64,000 bases of DNA from Cytospora piceicola (lineage: Eukaryota; Ascomycota; Sordariomycetes; Diaporthales; Cytosporaceae): NCBI GenBank assembly GCA_023375675.1, contig JALQBC010000010.1, positions 558,001 to 622,000 on the forward strand, given 5' to 3'. Shown one piece after another: positions 45,863 to 57,557 of the stretch (position 1 is the first letter of the stretch; each line of letters opens with the position of its first letter). The notes under the pieces were generated by a model that saw only the letters and a list, made by a program, of their open reading frames with translations, did no database searches and was not told where the DNA came from. Both the position numbers and the translations under genes were made by a program.

Positions 45863-46921
45863 ACGGCACAGCTGAAGGGATGGATGCGTCGGGGCACTGC
45901 TGAAGCTGAAGAGGCAGAGAAGGACTTCGCCGCCTCGCCGCCCGCCGATGGTAAGGCAAAAGTCTTGCCGCCGCAGTCTAAAAAAAGATGTCGATCTCCG
46001 GGAATTTGGGAGTGACAAACACCTCTTGTTCATCTTGCAGGAATGTCATCTTCTTTTCTCTTCTGCAGCCTGGTAATGCATATAAATAACTACCTAGGTA
46101 CCTTAAGGTAGTACCTCTACTGCAAATATCTACCTAAGTACTTAGTAGGTAGGGGGTATTTTGGGGGACCTACTTAGGTACCCGAGGCAGTTGCGTCGAG
46201 ACCCGGACTTTTCGTCACCGACTTACCTACCCTAAGTCAAGTAGGTGGTTAGCAGTGACATCCGTGTGTTCTGCGGCTACTGTAGTGCCGGTGACGTTTA
46301 GCTGAAGGCGAAGGGCAGAAACATTGGAAGAAGGAAGGACGGCGAACTGAAATGGCCCCACACTCAGACTGTGTCCGTTCATGTGTCTATCTGATGTACC
46401 ATAGTATCTGTGAGATGTCCCATCCCAACCTTGTGGCCATGGGCCTGGTACTTTTGACACTTGCGGCAGGGCACCTGGGCACCTGGGCAGGCTGGGCAGG
46501 CAGGGCAGGCCAGCAGCAGGCCTGTCTTAGCCCTCTCAAACCCCGATCTCCCGGGCCCTGTTCCCTTCCAAGCAGCCCGTCTACCCGTGCCGTGCCTGCT
46601 GCCCTCGATCTGTGCCCATCCCTCCCTACCATCTCATTTTTTCACCGTCTTGACATCATCCCAGGCGAAAAGTAGATGCACCAGCTCTAGGAAGTCATGG
46701 CTTTCTGTCCATCACAAATTTGGCCGGTTTAGAACGGTGGTCGTGTCGTCAATCTAGTATTCGGTGCTCCGGCCGGGCATGGTTGCCTCAGGCAGGCCAC
46801 AGCACCAAAGGAGCAACAGAGGTTCGGGACCACGGGCACCGTAGCGCCCCCTGGAAACGCTGGAGGCCACTCGACCAGTCAGCCCATCTCGGGTGCCAGT
46901 GGAGCACCACAGGCCCCGAGC

Positions 46922-46948
46922 TTCCACCTCTTCCACCTCTTCCACCTC
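46922..46948. repeat. 9-bp TTCCACCTC tandem repeat
   Basis: Three copies, followed 40 bp later by a GCCCTGCCGCT duplication (about 46985-47013). Both lie in the pyrimidine-rich upstream region of the transcription factor gene. Confidence 0.85.
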
Positions 46949-47535
46949 GCATTTCCCGCCCGACCGTGCCTTTTTCCCACCATAGCTGCCCTGCCGCTGC
47001 CCTGCCGCTGCCCTATTTTCAGGCCACATTCCCCCCAGTCCCTGCTCCGGGCCGCCCTCGAAATCCCTCTTTTTTTTTTTCTCCTCTTCCTTTCCCATTT
47101 CGCCCTACCACGGTGCCACCCTTTCACCGACCGAGAAGACAAGAGAAGGACCCCCATTCTGCCTGCGCCGTTCCGAACGGAATAATAGATTAAAGTGACA
47201 TCTGTCGTCATCTCGGACCTCGTTCCTCTTCTTTTTCCTCTTCCTTTCCTTGTTGTTGTTGGCCTTGTTGCGCATTCACATCTGCGGGCCCTGACACCCT
47301 CGTCGCAATCGGACCCAGCCTCCGGACTCTTTCGCGTCTGTCCCCGGATCTCCGAACCAAATCTCTTCTCAGGCCCTCTCGTCGCGACACAACACAGAAC
47401 AGAGAAGGACACACACAACGCAACCGTCCCGTACTCGTCGCAAACAACAGTACCAGCGCATTCTCATCTACCGCATCGTCGCGTCTTATCGCGATTCACT
47501 TCTTCCTCAACCTTACCGCTCCAACGGATTCCAAC

Positions 47536-50500
47536 ATGTCGGCTGTCCGCGCGACGGCTCTCAGAGCCGGTGGCGCCTGTGTGCGCTGTCGCAAAGGCAA
47601 GACCAAATGTGTCTACGAGAACGGACGCGCCCCTTGCAAGAACTGTTCAAAGGGAATGCACGAGTGCTACCTGCCCTCCGAGTCCATGAGCCACGGTGGC
47701 CATGGTGTCTCTCCCGCCCGAGCAACCCATCGAGTGCGAGAGGCTCTCCCCAGCGAGCGGGCAAGCAGCGGTGCTGCCGGCGATCCTCGTCACGGCCCAG
47801 CTCACTCGACTGCAATCGCATCGCGCAGCGCTGCGCCGGCTAATGAGAAGTACGTTTTCATTTTCATCTGTCATTGTCATTATCATTGCCATCGCCCTTG
47901 GATCGTGTCTACGGATCCGTGTTTTGTTTGCTTGCTGCTTTTTTTTGCTGCCGTATCTGCTTCACCATTCCCTTCCGTCTCCATCTCACATCACCACCGA
48001 AACCAACTCCGGCCTTCGCCGTCGTGTTTCCTGCATTTGACCCACCTCGGCTCACATCTTTCATCTCCTGCGGCCCCCTCCCAGCGCGACCCGTGTTTCT
48101 CTCGGGCCTTCATCACGTCTTTGCGTGCCGTTTGCTAGCCCAGCTACCGCATTTTCTTCACATTTCCTTTCGTGCTCTTTACCCAATATTCCGGAGGCTG
48201 TCATGAGGTGGATTTCTTGCCACGTGTGTTTCTCCTCAATGGCAGCCTTCTCTCATTTCATTTCCTTTCCTTTCCTATCCCATCCTTCCGGGTGTCAGGG
48301 GAGCTGCGGCTAGCTCTGTCGCTCGATATTGATTCCCACACCCACATGCACACCTTGTGCTCCGGAGGAATTCCCGATTTCCAGGCCCACCTTCACAGGC
48401 GGAACCGGGCAAGCTGCCTTCCGTGCACGGTCCATCCCCCAATTCCCATCTTCAGTCCCACTTTTTACGTCCTTTCTCTCCAGTGCTGCTGGACAATGGC
48501 GTACCGCTCGTTGATCCCAGGCCAAGCCTCCATTCCACACAAGTTCCGCTTTGGGAAGGCACGATAGTCGGGGTCCTGGTCATTGCATTTCACCGTCGGC
48601 GTTGCCAATTTTTTTTGTCAGCATCATTAGTTCTGTTCCTATCCAACCCCAAAGTGCATGGGTTGAGTCGAAATGGCTCGCAAATGTGCCACTCGCGACA
48701 CGCAGTCCGTGTACGCATGCTATTACACTCTGCTTGACGAACTCTGCTTGCAATCGTAATGACTAACAATGTGTCTTCGTGCTTACAGACTCGGCCCTGA
48801 GATGCTAGATCAATGCGAGAGGGTCATCAACAAGGTGCTGCCAGCCTGTGTGGCCTTCCACAAGCCGTCCTTCATCCAGCAGCTCAGGAATAATGCCGTT
48901 GATCCTGTGATGGTCAATGCGCTGCTGTGCACTGCTGCTAGGTATGGCCACCCTCAACTCGGTTTGAGATGACTGATTTCAGTCACTGACTTGTATGCCA
49001 CAGACATTCTCCTATGCTTATCCAACGCTTTGGCAGGAACCAGGGTGCCTCCCAGGCCGCCGAGCATTTTGGCCTCAAGGCGAGCAATTTCATCTGGTTG
49101 GCATTGGACCATCCTACTCTCGCAGATATCCAGGCCCTCTGCCTGATGGTCATTCACGAGTGGGGCTCCAGAAGCGCTGTTCGCGCCTACATCTACCTCG
49201 GTCAAGCCGCTCGCATGGCCCAGATGTACCGTGTTGTCCATGGCAATACTCACCAGGCCGACCCGGATCGCTTCCTCCAGGATGAGTCTTTCCGTCGTAC
49301 TCTGTGGCTCATTTACATCCTCGACTGCTTCTTGACCAGCAGCCCAGGGCGTTATCCCGCCCTCTCGAAGCTGGACGTCAAGGATGTGGCCCTCCCTTGT
49401 GAAGATATGAACTTCAACTTCGGTAACCCGGTTATCGTGCGGACCCTCGACGGAAATGCGCCTCCAGGTGCTCCTGCTGCGGCAATAACGTCCCCCGTTG
49501 GTGAATTTGGCCATATCGTCCTGGCCACCGAGGCGTGGCGTATGGTCGTGGAGATGATGACCACCACGACTGTCGAAACCTTCAGCGAGGAACAGTGCCA
49601 GATGCTGGAAGCCAAAGTCTCACAGGTGCGTGCCAACCTGCCGCATCACTTCTCCGATAGACCCGGTCAGATGGAGTTGCACATTACCATGGGCAGTGGC
49701 ATGACATATGCCATGATCCACCTTCTTCTTCATTGCGCCGCAATTTTCATCAACCGAAGGCGCATCCTTCAGATCGTCACCTCGGAGAACTTCACCATGG
49801 ACGCCTGGCGGATGTCCAGTCAGAGCCAGATGCAATATGTCGAACGCATCCTGGAGTCTTCTCACAGCATCATCTCCATGCTCACGGCCCTCGAGAGAGC
49901 CACCGAACCCATGGCCGTTTGTTGCCTGCCGATATTCATGTTGTTCTCCGGCTTCACAGCAGGATCGACCGTCGCATACCTCGCCCTCAAGGGTTTGTCG
50001 CCTCCTCATACGCACGACTCCATCCACCTGATGGTCGAGAAGTGCCTCCGTCTGATGAAGGAGGGCGCTGAGTCCTGGCAACTCGTCCTCCCGTGGCACC
50101 GCCACCTCAGCGTCATGAGCCGAGTCTTGAACGATATTGGTCTTACCGAAGAGCCTGTCAGCGTGAGTGAGGACAGCCGTATGCAGATTCAACGATCCCC
50201 GTCAGTCAAGGACGACAGGATGAGCCAATCCGATACGCCGAACGAGATAATGGACTATGAACAGCATCCAGCACCGACATCAACACCAGCAATCGGCACC
50301 TCGCAGCCCCCGCCTCAGGGAAGCGCCGCCCTTCAAGGTTCGCCTCAGGGCATACCTCGCGACTTACCCCAGGCTGCGCCACCTGCTCCCATGGACACCC
50401 GTGACAGTGAACCCCCAAGACCTCGACCCGCCGGCGTCACCACTATCAACGGCAGCTCGGTCGGTGGCGTTACCCCTGCTGGCTCCCCTTCAGCTGCTGG

Positions 50501-50693
50501 TCAAGACATCAAGGCCGACTCTCCAGCCCCGGCCTCGAACGGCTCCAATGCTGGCGGCTCAGGCTCGGTTCCTCCACCTGCCAAGGAGGGCGGTGGCGGT
50601 GTAGATATGACCCCGACCGAGCTGTGTGCGGCATTTGAGCGACAACTCCTCGAACTGGACGATCTCGCCGCGTTCATGGGAGGCGGAGTGTGA
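47536..50693 (+). CDS. Zn2Cys6 fungal transcription factor
   Basis: Exons 47536-47849, 48789-48941 and 49004-50693 give 718 aa. The zinc cluster is perfect: C15-x2-C18-x6-C25-x8-C34-x2-C37-x6-C44. Intron 1 is 939 nt, about ten times the local norm, yet its donor (GTACGT), acceptor and phase fit. Residues about 105-420 form the fungal-specific transcription factor domain, recognisable by LGQAARMAQMYRVV, ESFRRTLWLIYILDCF and SSSPGRYPAL-type text. The last 200 residues are Pro/Ser/Gly-rich and end in a short acidic helix ELDDLAAFM, a likely activation segment. It binds CGG-type DNA as a dimer by family knowledge; targets are unknown. A missed exon within intron 1 cannot be excluded. Confidence 0.88.
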
Positions 50694-52005
50694 GTTCGTT
50701 CCTCACCTTTCCTTTGCGACCAAAGAGGGCCTGTATTTCTGACAGATGCCGCAGGGCTCCAGCCCCCAGATAAGCGCGACTTTTGGCTTTGGCGTTAACA
50801 TCGGAGCCGCGAATTAAGTGGGGTTTCCGGGAGTTTTCTAGTGTCACATCCTCGATATTTGCTTGGGTTTTCAAGCCATTCATGACGGTGGGAAAAGAGA
50901 TGGCTCTGCTTCTCATCTGTAAAGGACGGATTTTGGACTGCTTTTTTTTTTCCAAGGCGCAGGGTGTATGCACCTGCCTGTAGGCGTCATGTTGGCGGAT
51001 TTGGATCACTGGCAAGTGACCTGGTTAGTTCTGTTGTTCGGTGGGATACGGGCAGGGCTTCATCACGGAATGGCGGCGTGGTGACCATGTGTTTTCTGCG
51101 ACTTTCTATTCTGGCCATTTGAGCTTTGGCCAGCTTCGAGCGAATCCCAAGAGGGAAAAGGCCATCCCTTACGACCCAACCTTGTACATGTAATCTTTTG
51201 AAGTGGTTTGAGTGGGAAATGGGCGTACGTATGACTGGGCTTAGCTGGCCGGCGCGTTGTATTATTTTATCCAATATCTTCCGTGGCTGACATTGCTGTC
51301 GGTGACACAGCTGATTGTCCGACTTGTTTCACGGGCTTCTGTAATCTTTGACGGGTCCTCCTCGATGGTAGTTGGGGTGTAATGGCATGGATATGTTGGC
51401 TTTTCCGAAGGCCCATTGCTCAAGCACCGTACTTATGCGTCGTGGCGAAGGTGACACGGGGTTGTGCCTAACTGTCCCGGTGAACGAAGGGATCCAGAGA
51501 TTGGCCCATGGTGAAAGAAGGCATAATTATCCTAATCATAACGAGGTATTGTGTGGCAGTTCCATATCCAATTGGAAGGAGCATGGTCCTAAAGCCACCT
51601 GCCGGCTATGCGGCTGCCTGTCTGAAGTCCTATCCTAGACGATGATGGCGTTGCAGACATGGGATCGAAACAGCCACGGTTTTAAGGAAAACGAAAGACA
51701 AAGAGAAGAAACAGGAATGGAAAGGAAAAACAACAAAGTACAACTCCTGTGAAGGTATTCCCAAAGTCCAAGCGAGTAACGATTGACCCATTCCAATGAT
51801 TTTCCAAATCAGTAACCCTCACCATAACCCATGTCCCCTATTTCCATAGCAAGTATCCGCACCCGTATCATGATCATCATCGTCACCAGAGCTCCATGGG
51901 TTGCTTGTATCGTACAACACCCACCCACCCACCTACCCCTCTCCCCAACCCTCCCATTCCCCGAACCACCTCACCTCTACCTCACACCCACCTCCACCTC
52001 GAGAC
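50694..52005. other. 1.3 kb convergent 3' intergenic region
   Basis: This lies between the transcription factor (+) and the small protein (-). Purine-rich tracts occur at 51680-51740. No gene was seen. Confidence 0.5.
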
Positions 52006-52347
52006 CTACTCCCCCCTGGCCCCCCACCGCCGCAGCCCGCCGGCGCGGTCGATGCCCCACCTGATGCGGCCGTCGACGGACCTGGCGGCGGCGCCGAGGG
52101 GGAGGCGGCGGCCGAGGCGGGCGACGGCGCGCTCGGCGGGGGGCGAGACGCGGCGGGCGGCGGCCTCGGCGGGGGAGGCGAGGTAGCCGACGTTGCGCTC
52201 CCAGCGGGGGGCCCAGCGGGCCGTCTGGGCGGCGACGCGCTCGGTGGCGCCGGGGGTCGCCATGTACAGGGGGGCGAGGGCGAAGGCGCCGGCGCCGGCG
52301 AAGGTGAGGAGCTCGGCGGGCCTGGCGGCGGGGATGCGGACGGGCAT
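52006..52347 (-). CDS. small putative membrane or mitochondrial protein, function unknown
   Basis: A single exon encodes 113 aa starting MPVRIPAARPAELLTFAGAG. One hydrophobic segment (about residues 12-32, AELLTFAGAGAFALAPLYMA) is followed by WAPRWERNVGYLA and a basic, Arg/Ala-rich C-terminal half with amphipathic helices. Low acidity and Arg richness suit a mitochondrial membrane protein, but this is inference. The family has no name I can give. The very high GC content raises the chance of spurious frames; this one is preferred because the hydrophobic segment and Trp/Arg pattern resemble a real small protein. Confidence 0.5.
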   Translation of the reverse strand: MPVRIPAARPAELLTFAGAGAFALAPLYMATPGATERVAAQTARWAPRWERNVGYLASPAEAAARRVSPPAERAVARLGRRLPLGAAARSVDGRIRWGIDRAGGLRRWGARGE

Positions 52348-55300
52348 TTTGGGTGGTGTTTTTTGTGTGGTTTTTTGGGAGGGGGGGGGGGTCTGGGTTT
52401 TGGAGGTTTGGGTTGGGTCTGTCTGGTGGTTTCACCTGGGGCTTGTCAGATGGGCTGGATGTGTTTAGTGGTGGGTTTGATGGTTTGTGGATGGCCCTCA
52501 GCTGGGGGGAAAGTGTCTTGGGATATGGTGTTGGTAGGGTGAGGGGGTGATATCAGGTCTGATGCCGTGGTAAAAGGGAAGATGGTTTGGTATTTATATT
52601 GGATTTACTGCTTGTGTTTGAGAATGGCTTGATAGGTTTGTCTCGACACCAGTTGTGATTCAACAGTAACTACCTAGGTACCTAGGTATGGTAGGTGTTG
52701 ATTTTGGGAGAGGAAGAGGAGAAGGCAGGTGAGGGGAAGAGCATCTCGTGAGAGAAGGGGCTGAACGTATGTCTATGAGATGGAGTGGACTTGGGACTTG
52801 GAGGAAGGAAGGATTGTCATACTTGATACTCAAGTGCTGAGGTTGATAGACTGGACGAGTCCTATGCTTCTTCTGTCTTGATATCCCTCGATGTCTTGTT
52901 ATATTGGCCGTGGCTGTGGAATGAAAGATGTTTGGACTAGATCTTGCCCAACTATGAAGAGAATACTTGCTGGAGAGGAGGTGTGGGAGACTTGTTCCCC
53001 TTCTTATTGTGTTTTCTCCTCAGCCCGGTACCTATGGTTGTTACCTAACTACCTACCTACCTCCTTAGGTGTCTGTCTACCTAAGCAGGTAGTGATGTAG
53101 TGTGGTACTGATCAGGGCATGCACTCACTCCAAAAGGGACCGCTGGGTCGTACCAAGTTGTCCCCAATCCCTTCTCAAGCGGGCATACATATACATACAC
53201 ATCCAGGTACATCAATGTGAAGGCGAAGCGAAGTGTGGTGGTCACTTCCCTGTCGCTCACCACCATCATTGATACATCCCCCAGCGACTCAGCCAGATCG
53301 GGCGTGTCCAAGCAAGTGGGGTTAACGTCGCAGCAGCCATGCTTGATATGTGCCAGCGCGCCAATCACAGGGCCGCAGGCGTCGTAAGAGCCGTGTTGAT
53401 GCGCCGGAGCATCATTCGATCTGATCCAATGCCGTTGTGTGTATTATCCTACAGCGCCCGTAGATGATGCCGTTGTGTTCCCTGAGTGTTTCTGAAATGG
53501 TCTGACTGCCAGAGTCCTCCTTTACACGTCCCCGGTGCAACTTCTTCAGTACCTAGGTGCCCAGGTGGTTACTTTGGTGTCTCAGAAAAAGAAGCATTCA
53601 ACGTCTTCCCCCTTCTGATAGCTTTCATTCTTCGACTTGGACGATTCAGTGGGTCGATACATACTGAAGTAACTACCTAGGTAGGTACTGTAGATAGAGT
53701 ATCAGGGTCAAGCCCAGAACGACATTAGCGTTGGGCTCTTTTCCCCGCTTCCCCAGACGGGACGACACGCCACGGCTCCACCTCAGACCCACTGTATTCC
53801 GCTTGGGCCACCCAGCTGGACCATTTCCAAGTGCCGCCCCACGGGGAACCTTGGAAAGCAAAGCCCCTGGCACTCCCATCCAGATGTCCTATGGGAAGCC
53901 CTCGATGCCTCGACCCACCCATTCACTGCATCTGGAATACTTGGATCGATCCACTTTGGCGTTCCCGCCCAAATACTCTTCTGGAAGAGATATGGAAAGA
54001 AAAGCACGAGAATGGATCCGCGCTGCGGAGCCTCATTCTTGTAAATTTCCGGGCGGGAATAAGAAGTATCATGGCAGGCGATCCGAGGTTCAATTGTATG
54101 TTTGGAAGAGAAAACATGCGGACTCGCGAGTCACGCTGACACAACCCTCGAGCGCTCGGAGCAGAGCCAATCCCAGTATTCATTGGCACGACTGATACTC
54201 TAATGGCAGGGTCATAGACCACAATCGCTCCAGTCTGTCACTCTTTTTGGTGATTTGCTGACGGCGTCTTATAGTAATAACGTGGTGCACATTACCATAG
54301 GGCGCCATCAGCATGACACGACGAACGACCGCTTCATGGAGCGAGCCATCGTCGATCGCCTCGGGCACGGACAGCTTGCCTCTGACGAGCCTGACCAGAG
54401 ACACTTGCAACCTGGCTTCGGCCACTTGGGAATTCATCAAGGCTTTATATCATCCCCATGTATCGCCACGACAGAAGTCGACACTGCACCGCGTGTCTCC
54501 CGAACCCGACAAGGATTTGCAGGATGGGCCTGGAGTCCAAACGATACACAAGTGAGACCCTCGAACCTCAACCCAAGCCTCAGGGCTGACCTGCCTGGCA
54601 GGTTATGGGAGGCTCATACCACCGGAGGACCTCGTCGTCCCGATATGCGCACTTCAATGCCGGAAAAGGCATCAAAGAGCCGGGAACGCGCTCCGGTCGG
54701 CTGGGCTAGTCCGAAATGCATTGAAATGTCATGCCCGGGGAGGTTGATCGGTAAGTTGGGACGGCCGGCTGTAGTCTTCGGACCCTTGTCGTCAACAGAG
54801 AAGGTCCTATTTCAAGAGCATGTTGCAGAACCCCGCCAAGTGGTGAGTGTGGACTGTCTCCCGGGTATGAACATTACGTTTTGTTGGGCACTGAAGAAGG
54901 CGGCCAACCAGACATTGCACCTCATGCACATAACCGGCTACCTTTCCTTCCCGGAATTACCATTGGAATATTTTCCCATGTCCTGGGTTGATCTTCCTTC
55001 TTATTTTGTTATACGTTTTGTGTTTTCTTTGCCTCGGACGTAGGGCGGCCACATGTGCATTGGGCCCTGGTTCGTCACTCTGTGTGAGCATTGGTATCTT
55101 GGAGGGGCAGCATTCTCAGCACCGGCTGCAGACTGGGAGCCTATATGGACCAGTATCAGTTGCTTGGGCTATAAGCATCGCAGCACATGATCCGGTACAG
55201 CTTGTGGTTTCCTGGAGTGTCTGTTGGGACAGTGCATGTGGAGATGGTGATTCAAAGGATACGGGACGAAGTCGCCATACCGCTCCGCTCTGTGCCGTTA

Positions 55301-56264
55301 CCGTGCCGTGCAAGCTTGGATGTCATATGCCGGGATCGGCATTTGATGGCTTTTTTCATGATTCTTTTTATTCTATGTATCTTCTGTCGAATTGTTCTTC
55401 CCGGTGGTTCGAGACTCAGCAGTTGAGGCTGAAACATAGCATCTGCCTGGTATTTATTTTGGTGTGCAGTGGCTGCTGGTGAGAGATTTCCGGGTTAATG
55501 CAACGGTTGCATTCGGCATTGTGCTGCGTTATGGAGATTGTATGTAAACACGGACAGGTGCAAAAGCGCTGATCTTGAAACAGTCAAACAACCACACTGC
55601 CACAGCAACACTGAGTCAGTTCAATGGCGGAAGAAAGTCCCGTGGGGTCGTCGACCAGGGTTCAACGGTTCGTTGAATATCTTGGAGAAGACGTCCCCCG
55701 AGAGACGAGACTCATGAGGGTTCTCGAGGAGACTATTACCCAGGACAGCGTTTTAGGTATAACAATCCGGAGAAATTAACAAAACCGTTGAACTCGGGAA
55801 TAGCATTCTAGACCTCAGGAGACGCGCTGGTGGGTGGTGGAAACCTCCCCAGCTGCCCAGGTCGTTCGTTTTCCACCGGGGCTCCATATTCCCCGCCTCT
55901 ATGTAGACTATCAGGGGGGAAACCGATTGATGTTGCCACCTGTATGTACGAGTAACCAGCGACTTCAAAGACAAAAAAATGGTAGGTCGACAATGCAGCC
56001 GAGTTCATGATCATGTTGATTCGTGAGCCCTTCTACTTTCTCGTTTATGTGTTGCAGGCTCTTTTGGGGGTGGTTTTGAACTCGTTTACAACGTACGTAC
56101 GTATCGTACGCTTACCGAAAGCCTGTAAAGAAACGCCGACGTCATTGCCCTTGACACTGCCCCGTTCCCACTCTGCCACATTACACACAGCAACCAGCTC
56201 AGTGGCTCCACAATCCTTCGTGTCCGAGGGTTGGCGTCTTGGGTAATATTGGGCCCCCAAGGCG
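52348..56264. other. 3.9 kb gene-poor region
   Basis: Two open stretches (54255-55043 + and 54988-55482 +) lack ATG-led, domain-bearing or splice-linked content. A 51-codon ORF (55624-55779 +) starting MAEESPVGSSTRVQRF has coding-like amino-acid use but is too short to judge. Exact TACCTAGGTA palindromes occur at 52671, 52679 (overlapping) and 53674. Confidence 0.45.
55624..55779 (+). CDS. possible micro-ORF, unknown
   Basis: ATG-led, 51 codons, with a charged helix-like text (FVEYLGEDVPRETRLMRVLE). It could be a remnant exon or chance. No promoter or splice partner was found. Confidence 0.2.
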   Translation: MAEESPVGSSTRVQRFVEYLGEDVPRETRLMRVLEETITQDSVLGITIRRN

Positions 56265-57557
56265 ATGAATCTGGATGCTGTGAAGCTGACTCTACTCACC
56301 ATCATCATCATCATCATCATCCTCTACGAGCCCACCATGCCCAACCTTGACCAATTTGCTCAGCGTATCGCCGACAAGTTCGGCGTCGGCGGCCATCATG
56401 GCCAGCATGACCAGCAGACACAGCATCAACAACCACAGGGACCAGCCTATCAGAACGAGTACATGTACCCACCACCGGTACTGTTCGACTCCAGGGGCAC
56501 CGGTATGGTCTCGGAGCAGGAAGTCGTCCTCCACGCCGATGGAGGAGTCTATCCTCGCCTATTGCGTCTATCCGACGGCTCGATCCTGCTGGCCTTCACG
56601 CGCTTCGAGCCCAATCCCGCCAACCCCAAGGTCCAGTTCCGCATCCTGACGGTCCACCGCAGCACAGACAATGGCGCTACCTTCCAGCCACACGGCATCG
56701 TGGACCGATGCCCCCGTGACTGCGACAACCTCTTCCTGCTGGAGGTTCCCAACCCTGACGGCATCGGCCGGCCCAAGGTACTAGCCGCCTTCCGCAACCA
56801 CGACCTGGACAACAACGGGAACCACACCCGGTACCGCATCACGGTGTGCGAGTCGTTCAACGCCGGCAAGGACTGGAAGTACCTCTCCCAGGCGGCCGAG
56901 AAGCCCACCGCGCCCAACGGGCTCTGGGAGCCCTTCATGCGGATCGGCAGGCGGGGCGAGGTCCAGATGACCTTCTCGCAGGAGCTCAGCCCGCTGGACC
57001 AGGACACGATGCTGGTGACGTCGCAGGACCAGGGCCGGACGTGGTCGCCCCCGCGGGCGGTGACGGGCGTGGGCGAGCAGCTCCGCGACGGCATGACGGG
57101 GATCGCGCGGACGGCGGACCGCGGCCGCGAGGTCAGCGTCATGGTGTTCGAGACGACGCGGCACGACCGCTGCTTCTCGGTCGAGTGCGCCCTCTCGTAC
57201 GACGACGGCTACACCTGGGGCTGGCGCCAGGTCGTCTACGAGCCGTCGCCCCGCGGCCGCCACGCCGGGTCCCCGCAGGTCGAGGCCTTTGGCGACGGGA
57301 GCCTGGCCGTCGTCTTCATGACGGACGAGGACACGCCCCAGGACAAGAGGGCCTGGCCGAGCAGCGCCAGCATCAAGGTCGCCTTCGCGGGCCCGCCCGT
57401 CGACGGCAGGATCCAGTGGCACCAGCCCGCCCACACGGTCCAGCCGCCCAACTGCTTCTGGCCGGGCATCTTCAAGGTGGACGATCATACCCTTCTGGGG
57501 GTTTTCCAGCACGCGAGGAGTATCAGGGGGCGTCATATTGTGTGGCAGCCGAACTGA
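56265..57557 (+). CDS. sialidase-fold (BNR/Asp-box) protein
   Basis: A single exon gives 430 aa from ATG 56265 or 406 aa from ATG 56337 (MPNLDQFAQRIADKFG). Four Asp-boxes (SxDxGxTW) are visible, at about residues 109 (STDNGATF), 173 (SFNAGKDW), 229 (SQDQGRTW) and 287 (SYDDGYTW) counted from 56337, as expected for a six-bladed beta-propeller. PRLLRLSDGSILLAFTR is the typical first blade. Sialidases and other glycosidases share this fold; without a full Arg triad the activity is uncertain. The longer start adds TLLTIIIIIIILY, an oligo-Ile run coded by an ATC microsatellite, which would act as a signal anchor; the shorter form has no export signal. Confidence 0.85.
   Translation: MNLDAVKLTLLTIIIIIIILYEPTMPNLDQFAQRIADKFGVGGHHGQHDQQTQHQQPQGPAYQNEYMYPPPVLFDSRGTGMVSEQEVVLHADGGVYPRLLRLSDGSILLAFTRFEPNPANPKVQFRILTVHRSTDNGATFQPHGIVDRCPRDCDNLFLLEVPNPDGIGRPKVLAAFRNHDLDNNGNHTRYRITVCESFNAGKDWKYLSQAAEKPTAPNGLWEPFMRIGRRGEVQMTFSQELSPLDQDTMLVTSQDQGRTWSPPRAVTGVGEQLRDGMTGIARTADRGREVSVMVFETTRHDRCFSVECALSYDDGYTWGWRQVVYEPSPRGRHAGSPQVEAFGDGSLAVVFMTDEDTPQDKRAWPSSASIKVAFAGPPVDGRIQWHQPAHTVQPPNCFWPGIFKVDDHTLLGVFQHARSIRGRHIVWQPN
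56300..56321. repeat. (ATC)n microsatellite at the start of the sialidase-fold gene
   Basis: Seven ATC units lie just before the second candidate ATG. If the first ATG is used they code for consecutive isoleucines. Confidence 0.95.

Larger units (their letters stand above)
43104..47535. other. 4.4 kb gene-poor region with microsatellites
   Basis: This separates the sulfotransferase from the Zn2Cys6 gene. No ORF is supported by domain, signal peptide or splice continuity. It is rich in simple repeats and purine/pyrimidine tracts, and the last 500 bp are strongly pyrimidine-rich, which suits a long leader or promoter of the transcription factor. Exact TACCTAGGTA palindromes occur at 45532 and 46091. 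Confidence 0.5.

Noticed and set aside
54255..55482. Two long plus-strand ORFs as genes
   Set aside because: The first open frame does not begin with ATG, neither shows a domain or signal peptide, and no splice signals link them into one model.
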